Shown: in pieces, positions 1 through 6,879 of the stretch
Numbering within the stretch: the first letter of the stretch is position 1
Layout: every line of letters begins with the position of its first letter
DNA from: a virus
Reading direction: 5' to 3' (one strand)
DNA: 32,163 bases
IMG/VR virus record: IMGVR_UViG_3300020183_004721
Coordinates: 1-32,163 of that record
Position numbers and translations under genes: made by a program
The notes under the pieces: generated by a model
The model's database searches: none
What the model was told of the DNA's origin: nothing
What the model saw: only the letters and a program-made list of their open reading frames with translations

Positions 1-2
1 TA

Positions 3-320
3 TGGCAGGATTTTGATCAGGCCGACGATGTAGAACTGTTAACTTTGGCAGAAGATTGGCAAAAAGTCAATAAGCGTGATAAGACTTCAGGCATGAGTAG
101 AAAGGCAGTAAAAGCTTATCGTAGGGAAAATCCAGGTTCGAAATTACAGACTGCTGTAACTACTAAGCCTAGTAAGTTAAAAAAAGGTTCTAAAGCGGCA
201 AAAAGACGTAAAAGTTTCTGTGCACGTATGCGAGGAATGAAGAAAGCACACGCCAGTGCTAAGACAAAACGAAATCCCGACAGTCCAATAAACAAGGCAC
301 TACGCCGTTGGAACTGCTGA
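3..320 (+). CDS. C-terminal part of a basic Cys/Trp-module phage protein (5' truncated)
   Basis: The frame is open to the left edge (it reads WQDFDQADDVELLTLAEDWQ before the first TTG at 45) and has no ATG, so this is the 3' end of a longer gene and not a small TTG-started gene. The visible part is very Lys/Arg-rich. It ends in a compact module with RRKSFCAR, a Lys/Ala stretch, NPDSPINKALRR and a terminal W-N-C. From memory, this ending recurs at the C-termini of marine T4-like phage proteins; its function is unknown. The protein at 24683-25699 ends with a related RRKSFRAR module with Cys and Trp. Basic charge plus conserved Cys/Trp would suit nucleic-acid binding or packing inside the virion, but that is inference. 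Confidence 0.75.
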   Translation, partial: WQDFDQADDVELLTLAEDWQKVNKRDKTSGMSRKAVKAYRRENPGSKLQTAVTTKPSKLKKGSKAAKRRKSFCARMRGMKKAHASAKTKRNPDSPINKALRRWNC

Positions 321-336
321 TAACCGTGAGAAATAG

Positions 337-1260
337 ATGCCAATACAGTTAATAAATCTGGGAACATATGCCAACTCTGGTACAGGAGATGATCTACGCA
401 CGGCCTTTGAAAAAGTCAATAACAACTTCCAGTTCATAGATGACACCAGTGCGGTCACAGCAGAAAATATTGGTGCTGGCGCACAGATATTCAAAGAAAA
501 ATCTGGTGATAATCTACGACTGCGTAGTATTTTGGCCGGCACTGGCATGACAGTGACACAGAACGCGAACGATGTCACGGTTGCCAGTGTCATTGACATC
601 ACTAGAGACACTGTGCCAGTGCTTGGTGGGAATTTGCAGCTAGGTGGGTTTAATATCACCGGAACAGGAAACATCATCATCACAGGAGGTAGTACATTTA
701 GCGGCGATGTAGAAATCAATGGCGGTGATTTGACCAGTTCTGTTAACACTTTCAATATCCTTAACACCACAGTGACCAATGTGAATTTTGGTGGGCAGGC
801 AGATAATATAAACATCGGTAAAAATACCGGGATAGTTACTGTTGCCAGTGAATTCCGTGTAAATGAAGATATAGTTATAGGCAATAACGGACGGTTAAAA
901 ACTACAAATAGCAGTGGTTATGTTTACAATGAAACTGCTAATTACGTATTCATGGGGCAGGCAGCCATAAGAATAGACATTGGTAGTCCGTCGGGGGAAG
1001 TCGTACTTGGAAATGATCTAGAAGTTCCCGGTGATGTTCAAGTGATAGGAAATACAGCACTGACCGGCACACTGACATTAGGTTCGGTCGCAAACTTGGT
1101 TATACCAGGCGGGCTTAACGGCTATGTGCTCAGCACCAACGGCAGTGGCAGTTTGAATTGGATTCCAGCTCCTTCTGGCGGTGGGGGTAGTGGCGGGCTG
1201 GATTTTGGATCATTTGCTAGTCCGGCAGGGTTCACTTTAGACTTAGGATCATTTGTTTAA
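337..1260 (+). CDS. Tail fibre-like virion protein with KVNxNF adaptor module
   Basis: A 307-residue structural protein. Residues about 5-35 form the adaptor module (INLGT..NSGTGDDLRTAFEKVNNNF) shared with the genes at 5617 and 5985. The middle is Gly/Asn/Thr/Val-rich beta-repeat sequence (GGNLQLGGFNITGTGNI, then repeated GD(V/L)..G units), typical of trimeric fibre shafts. Near the C-terminus a GYVLSTNGSGSLNW unit precedes a glycine linker. The last residues, DFGSFASPAGFTLDLGSFV, match the ending of the 5985 product (DFGTITTPSGLEIDLGPI). No enzyme motif is visible. It starts 16 nt after the previous stop, and another fibre gene follows 12 nt downstream. Likely a distal tail or baseplate-attached fibre; receptor specificity cannot be read. 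Confidence 0.75.
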   Translation: MPIQLINLGTYANSGTGDDLRTAFEKVNNNFQFIDDTSAVTAENIGAGAQIFKEKSGDNLRLRSILAGTGMTVTQNANDVTVASVIDITRDTVPVLGGNLQLGGFNITGTGNIIITGGSTFSGDVEINGGDLTSSVNTFNILNTTVTNVNFGGQADNINIGKNTGIVTVASEFRVNEDIVIGNNGRLKTTNSSGYVYNETANYVFMGQAAIRIDIGSPSGEVVLGNDLEVPGDVQVIGNTALTGTLTLGSVANLVIPGGLNGYVLSTNGSGSLNWIPAPSGGGGSGGLDFGSFASPAGFTLDLGSFV

Positions 1261-1272
1261 TAGGATAATAAA

Positions 1273-2628
1273 ATGGCATTACAGATAAGACGCGGTACAA
1301 GTGCACAAAGAACGAGTATCACACCCGCAACAGGTGAATTGATCTACACCACAGATACAAAATTAGTCTATGTTGGTGATGGGTCCACTGCTGGCGGCAA
1401 TATAATTTCAGGTGGCGGAGGTGGACTTACTGATATTGTAAATGATACTAGTCCTCAATTGGGTGGAAATTTAGACGTTAATGGACGTAGCATTGTGTCA
1501 GCAAGCAATGGTAATATAACCATTGCTCCAAATGGTACTGGTAGATTGTTTATTAATAGTAGTATTACACGTACATCAGGTAACCTCAATATTGCACCAC
1601 TTGCAGGACTAGTCGTGATTGGCGATCAGCCAAATGGCTTAGATGGAAACTTGTACGTTGTAAGAGAAACTTATAGCTCAACTCCAGGTGTAGGATTTGT
1701 ATTTGCACAACATCATAACACAGCGGAAGCAGTAAATTTTAGTTTTTATAGAACAAGGGGTACTGCTGCCGCTCAAACAACAGTTCAGAACAATGACAGA
1801 CTTGCTAATATTGTATTTTCTGCCAGCGACGGCACACAGGCCGTAGGCGGAGCCATTATTCAAGCTACCGTTGATGGGGCTGTTTCATCTGGAAGAATTC
1901 CTAGCAAATTTAATTTTGTATTACATGACGGATTAGTTTCTGGTGTAGCTGGTTTAAAAAATAGGCTCCAGATCTTAAGCAGTGGGTTAGTAAAGTTTGA
2001 TACCATAGGCGAATTGACCGCTGCCAACGGAATAAATGTTAGTTCAAATTTGCAATTAAATGGCCAAAATGATTTAAGATTCGCAGATGCTGACAGCAGT
2101 AATTGGGTAGCATTCCAGGCTCCATCTACTGTATCTGCTAATGTTACTTGGACACTGCCAGGTATTGATGGAACAGCCGGTCAGGCATTGACTACGAATG
2201 GATCCGGTACATTAACATGGACCACGGTAGGTGGGGGCGGTGGTGTTCTGGCCAGTAGAACCAGTCAAACTGCCTCTACGGGCAATATTGCAGATTTAGC
2301 CAATGCGGATATTGTCTTGACTGCCTTTAAAACTTTTGCCCTGCTTAAAATACAGACATCACATGCTGCTTGGGTAAGATTGTACACTGACACTGCTAGT
2401 AGATCTGCTGATAGTGGTAGAGCAGAAGGTGTAGATCCTAGTCCAGGAGCCGGTGTCATTGCGGAGGTTATCACTTCTGGTGCGCAAACTGTGCTAATGA
2501 GCCCGGCTGTGTTAGGCTTTAACAATGAAGGAGCCGTTGCTAACGCAGTCTATGCTGCGGTTAAAAATAAGTCAGGAGCCACGGCTAATATTGCAGTGAC
2601 CTTAACGATGGTACAATTAGAGAACTAA
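1273..2628 (+). CDS. Tail fibre protein with Mtd-N-like N-terminus
   Basis: A 451-residue fibre. The N-terminus (LQIRRGTSAQRTSITPATGEL, then a VYVGDGSTAGG turn) matches the short domain that opens many phage fibres and the major tropism determinant N-domain. It is followed by a Gly linker, DTSPQLGGNLDVNG (also seen in the 337 product as VPVLGGNLQLGG) and beta-repeat shaft sequence. A G..LTTNGSGTLTW unit and five glycines (about residues 300-325) precede a compact C-terminal domain of about 125 residues (KTFALLKIQTSHAAWVRLY ... GVIAEVITSGAQ ... GFNNEG) that I recall as a recurrent C-terminal domain of marine myovirus fibres. The start is supported by AGGA at 1262-1265. Probably a host-recognition or fibre-tip component. 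Confidence 0.8.
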   Translation: MALQIRRGTSAQRTSITPATGELIYTTDTKLVYVGDGSTAGGNIISGGGGGLTDIVNDTSPQLGGNLDVNGRSIVSASNGNITIAPNGTGRLFINSSITRTSGNLNIAPLAGLVVIGDQPNGLDGNLYVVRETYSSTPGVGFVFAQHHNTAEAVNFSFYRTRGTAAAQTTVQNNDRLANIVFSASDGTQAVGGAIIQATVDGAVSSGRIPSKFNFVLHDGLVSGVAGLKNRLQILSSGLVKFDTIGELTAANGINVSSNLQLNGQNDLRFADADSSNWVAFQAPSTVSANVTWTLPGIDGTAGQALTTNGSGTLTWTTVGGGGGVLASRTSQTASTGNIADLANADIVLTAFKTFALLKIQTSHAAWVRLYTDTASRSADSGRAEGVDPSPGAGVIAEVITSGAQTVLMSPAVLGFNNEGAVANAVYAAVKNKSGATANIAVTLTMVQLEN

Positions 2629-2629
2629 A

Positions 2630-5605
2630 ATGTCTTTGATAGATTACATTCGACGCAGAAAATATATTGTCACTGTGCGACAAGCTGCCGATTTGGATAT
2701 CATCTACGACGAACTTGAAACCAATGGCAAAACTCCACAGGGTTTAGACTTGTCAAGACCTATAGACTGTGTTGATCGCAGACCTTCTAGCAGAAATACA
2801 GTGTATCTAATGACAGATTGGGAAGCAGGCGAATTACGTCAAGATCCTAGAATAATTTCTGTAGAGTTAGAACCTGCCGAACTGGGTATTTCAGCGGGTA
2901 TCAATTCAACTACACAAACCAGCAGTGATTGGAATAAGTCTAATACTACTTCTAGCACAAATAAAAATTGGGGCTTGCTTCGCTGTGTCGAAGGTGAACA
3001 GCGAGTAGGGTGGGGTGGTACGGGCCGTCAAGGCAATGGTGTTGGTACTGCGGCACAGACAGGCACTATTACCCTTACACAGACAGGCCGGAATGTCGAT
3101 GTAGTAGTCTGTGACGAAAACGGTTTGGTATGGAATCATCCTGAATTTGCAGTAAATGCTGATGGCACTGGAGGCACTAGAACTATTCAATACAATTGGT
3201 ATCAGCATAATCCCGCAGTTAAAGGCACTGCTGCAGGCTCATACTCATACGGTGTTGGCGCCCATAGCACTCATGTTGCTGGTACGGTGGCTGGTAACAC
3301 ACAAGGTTGGGCGAGAGACTCTAATATCTATAATTTGTATTATCTAGCAGGAGACGACCTTGATTATACTTTTCCCTACGTTTATGATTATATTAGACAA
3401 TTTCATGCGACTAAGCCAGTAAATGTAAACACTGGAAGAAGAAATCCTACTATAGTTAACAATAGTTGGGGCATGAGTATATTTCCTCCTTCGTGGAGTC
3501 TTAGTGATATAACTGCGGTAACATATCGTGGCATTAGGTATACGCCAGCTGCCACTCCAACAACTTTTCTAGGTACTAGTGGTGTTTGTAATGCTAATTC
3601 CAAGTTAGCAGACTTATTAAATCTAGAGGCAGGCGGCAATAGAATTACAACCACTGGTCCTTCACCAGCAGGTGCCGGTAATATTACCAGTAGGCCTGGA
3701 ACTTGGAGCCAAGACGGCGGCCAAGCCTATATCACAGAAATAACTGCACCAGCAGCTACCTATGCTGTAGTTGTACAAGGTCCTTGCACTGTGACACTGT
3801 TTTCTAATGTAGCATCAGGTGGGATAGCTGGAGTAACTACATTATCTATTGGTATCACTGCGGCCACAAGTGTTGGGGTCATAATCGCTTCCTATAATCA
3901 AGGACCAACCAGTTCCGGTGAAGGCGGCAACGTTGAATTAACAATAAATGAAGTGCTCAACTTACCACTGAACGAGGCATATACGCTGACATTCACCACA
4001 GCTTTAACATATCAAGAAGTTGCTAGTCCATTGACAGCCTTTGCTATGAGTGTGACTGTCAGTGTGGCTACTGGTGCTGAATCGGCCTCTGTAGCCGGTA
4101 TCGCAAGTAGTCTGCTAGGCGCCGCAGCACTTACCGCATCAACCACGCCATCAGTTGGCAGTAACGATGACGGATATTGGACTTTAAATTTACCATTTGG
4201 TATAAATTTTTTAGGCAATACGTATAATACAATCTACGTAGGCACAAACACATATGTCACCTTTGGTGCGGGTTCTACACAATATTTAAATGTAAGCCCA
4301 ACAACTCCTAATTTGCCTAAGATAATGTGGTGTGCAAAAGATAATTCTGTTCAAAGAATTTACTATGGTGTAGAAGGTGCAGAGGTCGGAACATTTACTG
4401 TGATTAACTCCGGATCAGGCGCATACGTTATCAATGGGTCAAGTAACCCCACACTAACTCTCAAACGAGGTAGTACATATACGTTCAATATTAGTGCCGG
4501 TGGGCATCCTTTTTGGATCAAAACAGTTTCAAGCCTTGGTACTAGTAATGCCTATAATTCTGGCGTTACCAATAACGGCACACAATCTGGCACCATAACA
4601 TTCACTGTGCCAAATGATGCTCCGGCAACTTTATACTATAATTGTCAATTCCACATTTCGATGAAAGGAACAATTGATGTCGTTTCCAGCACACAAACCT
4701 ATAGAGTAAGAATTGAAGGTAATGCCTCTACCGGTGGCACATTAGGTAGTCCTGGTATGGTCTGTGAGTATGTTTTCTATGAAAATACTCCTGCTCAGAT
4801 AGATCTACAAGTAGGAGTAAACAATGCCAAACAGAACAGCAGTGGATTTTCCACTGCCCAACTAAATGAATGGGGATTTATTTCTGGACAAAGAATACCT
4901 GCTAGAGTCGCGGCACTAGATGCAGATATCGAAGATGCCATAGATGAAGGAATAGTAAATGTTGGCGCTGCCGGTAACGGTCGTTGGAAACATAGTATAC
5001 CTGGTGATGCAGACTGGAACAATACCTTTGAAATGGGAATAAGATATCCTGCTAGTGTTACGACACCCTATTACTATATGCAGGGCTCAAGTCCAACTGC
5101 TAATGACAGCACCAGTGGTGGCACTTATGATCTACCAAATATCTGCGTAGGAGCAGTAGATAGCATACAGATTGATCAAAAAGTTATTTTTAGCGACTGT
5201 GGCAGCGGTGTCGACCTTTGGGCCCCAGGTACCGCTATAGTAAGTGCATATACAAGCGGTATTGCCGATCCTAGAAACGCCAGTTATTATGTATACAAAA
5301 TCGATGGAACCAGCATGGCTTCTCCACAAGTTTGCGGAGTTTTAGCCTGTGCTTTAGAAGTATATCCACGCATGACTCAAGAAGAGGCCAAAGCGTATAT
5401 TTTATTCTATACAAAATTATCTCAATTAACTGCGACAAATGGCGGTCCAACAGATGCACAAGACTTGCAGGGTGCGCCAAATAAGTTTTTGTTTTACTAT
5501 AAAGAAAGACAGACAACCGGAAATATATTTCCTAAAATTAATTTCAAGACTAGACCAACTAGCGGCGCGGTGTGGCCTAGACCTAGAATTCGAAGAACAA
5601 TTTAA
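2630..5605 (+). CDS. Virion-associated subtilisin-like serine protease (S8) with inserted cupredoxin-like domain
   Basis: A 991-residue protein with a full subtilase signature: Asp162 (VVVCDENG), His212 (AHSTHVAGT, with Ser where HGTH is usual), oxyanion Asn783 (GAAGNG) and Ser895 (DGTSMASP). Residues about 10-85 (KYIVTVRQ...LRQDPRIISVELEP) resemble an I9-type propeptide/inhibitor. The catalytic fold is split: about 450 residues lie between NNSWG (277-281) and the Asn783 block. That insert holds a beta-rich segment and, at about 585-690, a cupredoxin-like domain with His626, Cys672, His675 and Met678. The gene lies between fibre genes with 1-11 nt gaps, so I infer a virion-bound protease, perhaps cutting host surface proteins or maturing neighbouring fibres. 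Fold and residues are clear; substrate is unknown. Confidence 0.88.
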   Translation: MSLIDYIRRRKYIVTVRQAADLDIIYDELETNGKTPQGLDLSRPIDCVDRRPSSRNTVYLMTDWEAGELRQDPRIISVELEPAELGISAGINSTTQTSSDWNKSNTTSSTNKNWGLLRCVEGEQRVGWGGTGRQGNGVGTAAQTGTITLTQTGRNVDVVVCDENGLVWNHPEFAVNADGTGGTRTIQYNWYQHNPAVKGTAAGSYSYGVGAHSTHVAGTVAGNTQGWARDSNIYNLYYLAGDDLDYTFPYVYDYIRQFHATKPVNVNTGRRNPTIVNNSWGMSIFPPSWSLSDITAVTYRGIRYTPAATPTTFLGTSGVCNANSKLADLLNLEAGGNRITTTGPSPAGAGNITSRPGTWSQDGGQAYITEITAPAATYAVVVQGPCTVTLFSNVASGGIAGVTTLSIGITAATSVGVIIASYNQGPTSSGEGGNVELTINEVLNLPLNEAYTLTFTTALTYQEVASPLTAFAMSVTVSVATGAESASVAGIASSLLGAAALTASTTPSVGSNDDGYWTLNLPFGINFLGNTYNTIYVGTNTYVTFGAGSTQYLNVSPTTPNLPKIMWCAKDNSVQRIYYGVEGAEVGTFTVINSGSGAYVINGSSNPTLTLKRGSTYTFNISAGGHPFWIKTVSSLGTSNAYNSGVTNNGTQSGTITFTVPNDAPATLYYNCQFHISMKGTIDVVSSTQTYRVRIEGNASTGGTLGSPGMVCEYVFYENTPAQIDLQVGVNNAKQNSSGFSTAQLNEWGFISGQRIPARVAALDADIEDAIDEGIVNVGAAGNGRWKHSIPGDADWNNTFEMGIRYPASVTTPYYYMQGSSPTANDSTSGGTYDLPNICVGAVDSIQIDQKVIFSDCGSGVDLWAPGTAIVSAYTSGIADPRNASYYVYKIDGTSMASPQVCGVLACALEVYPRMTQEEAKAYILFYTKLSQLTATNGGPTDAQDLQGAPNKFLFYYKERQTTGNIFPKINFKTRPTSGAVWPRPRIRRTI

Positions 5606-5616
5606 CGGAGCGCGAT

Positions 5617-5958
5617 ATGGCGAAACAAACGATTAATGTTGGAACAACCGCAAATGACCGAAAAGGTGACAGCCTTAGAGCTGCTTTCCAAAAAGTAAAT
5701 GCTAATTTTACAGAATTATACATTACATTAGGTTTGGATAGCGGAGGGCTTAATTTAGGGACTATTGAATTTATCGGCAGCACTATAAGCACAACAGACA
5801 GTAGCAGTATTACATTAAATCAAAAAACTATTTTGACTAGTCAACTAGATGTGGGGATGGAGGTCTTTGCTAAAAATCTTAGGCGTGTGTCAAGCACCGC
5901 TGGATTGAAACAGGTTTATTTTGATCCCACCACAGGTGAATTTGTAGTATTAGATTAA
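5617..5958 (+). CDS. Small fibre/adaptor protein with KVNxNF module
   Basis: A 113-residue protein opening with the shared module (QTINVGTTANDRKGDSLRAAF, then QKVNANFTELY), followed by a short beta-rich tail ending LKQVYFDPTTGEFVVLD. It looks like a minimal version of its neighbours: adaptor module plus a small cap. The 13-nt start region GAGCGCGATATGG at 5608-5620 is repeated exactly at the next gene start (5976-5988), which suggests local duplication of the start region. Likely a minor virion protein sharing a docking site with the products of 337 and 5985; the function of the module is inferred from its recurrence only. Confidence 0.7.
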   Translation: MAKQTINVGTTANDRKGDSLRAAFQKVNANFTELYITLGLDSGGLNLGTIEFIGSTISTTDSSSITLNQKTILTSQLDVGMEVFAKNLRRVSSTAGLKQVYFDPTTGEFVVLD

Positions 5959-5975
5959 GGTAAATATTTAAGAGA

Positions 5976-5988
5976 GAGCGCGATATGG
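5976..5988 (+). repeat. 13-nt repeated gene-start leader (copy 2; copy 1 at 5608-5620)
   Basis: GAGCGCGATATGG occurs at the start of both the 5617 and the 5985 genes, covering the Shine-Dalgarno-like GAG(CG) and the ATG. It supports both start choices and suggests that the start region was copied together with the fibre module. Confidence 0.6.
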
Positions 5989-6869
5989 CCATACAAACAT
6001 TTATCATTACTTCCGTACCAAATCCCGAAGGTGCCGGAGCTATATATCAGGTTGACGGTCAAAACAAGCCTGTGCTTAATTTGGTTCGTGGTGGAGTATA
6101 CACATTTATTCAAAGTGCAGCATCCAACACCAATCATCCAATTGCGTTTAAAGATGATACCGGCGCTGCCTATACTGTAGGAGTGGTCAGTACAGGGGTT
6201 CCTGGTCAGACAGGTGCACAAACTGTGTTTACTGTTGCAGCCAACGCTCCTGCCAGTTTAAGATACTACTGTGTCACGCACGGCAACAACATGGGTAATA
6301 CCATAGTTGTCACTGGCAATGTATCAGGTATTCAAACTATTAATATCGGAAATATAGTCAACGACGGCTTAGGCGATGACCTACGCACCGCATTCCAAAA
6401 GGTAAATGCTAATTTCACTGAATTAAATGCTAGTTTAACTGTTACCGCTAAAAACATAGGTATTTCTGGAGAGGGTATCTTCGCACAAAAGATAGGAACC
6501 GAATTACAATTTAAAAATATCGTAGGCGGTACGAAAATCACTCTGGATGCATTTGACAATCGTATCGTAATCAATAATACACAGACAGATTCCTTTGAAA
6601 ACATAACCACCCAGTCCGGAACCATCGCAGCCAGCAATCATACCAACATAACTATACAAGGTGGCAACGATGTGGCTGTTACAGCATCGGGCAGCATAAT
6701 AACAGTCGATACTCTGCTAGACCTTAATCAAATTTTGACAGTATACGATTTTGGACCTATCAATCCGCCATATACTAGTGTAGTGCAATTTTTGTCATCG
6801 GCGACTAATATCGATTTTGGAACCATAACGACACCCTCTGGATTAGAAATTGATCTAGGGCCTATCTAA
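5985..6869 (+). CDS. Virion protein: cupredoxin-like domain fused to KVNxNF fibre module
   Basis: A 294-residue protein. Residues about 1-110 form a cupredoxin-like domain: PVLNLVRGGVYTF, His51 (NHPIAF), TVFTVAANAPASLRYYC, then Cys96, His99 and Met103 (C-x2-H-x3-M), a spacing close to type 1 copper ligands. Residues about 117-150 carry the shared fibre module (INIGNIVNDGLGDDLRTAF, QKVNANFTEL), followed by beta-repeat sequence. It ends DFGTITTPSGLEIDLGPI, as does the 337 product. The domain resembles the insert in the protease at 2630. It is unknown whether copper binds; a fold retained for adhesion is equally possible. Confidence 0.75.
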   Translation: MAIQTFIITSVPNPEGAGAIYQVDGQNKPVLNLVRGGVYTFIQSAASNTNHPIAFKDDTGAAYTVGVVSTGVPGQTGAQTVFTVAANAPASLRYYCVTHGNNMGNTIVVTGNVSGIQTINIGNIVNDGLGDDLRTAFQKVNANFTELNASLTVTAKNIGISGEGIFAQKIGTELQFKNIVGGTKITLDAFDNRIVINNTQTDSFENITTQSGTIAASNHTNITIQGGNDVAVTASGSIITVDTLLDLNQILTVYDFGPINPPYTSVVQFLSSATNIDFGTITTPSGLEIDLGPI

Positions 6870-6879
6870 GGAGACAGTC

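Noticed and set aside
45-320. Complete 91-aa gene starting at TTG 45
   Set aside because: The frame is open to the window edge with coherent protein sequence before the TTG, so it is the end of a truncated gene.
300-884. 194-codon open frame on the minus strand
   Set aside because: Antisense to the fibre gene at 337; composition is a shadow of its Thr/Gly/Asn-rich codons.
5960-5970. GGTAAATATTT as a late promoter before the 5985 gene
   Set aside because: It lacks the A at the second position of the consensus that all three accepted elements keep, and has no other support.
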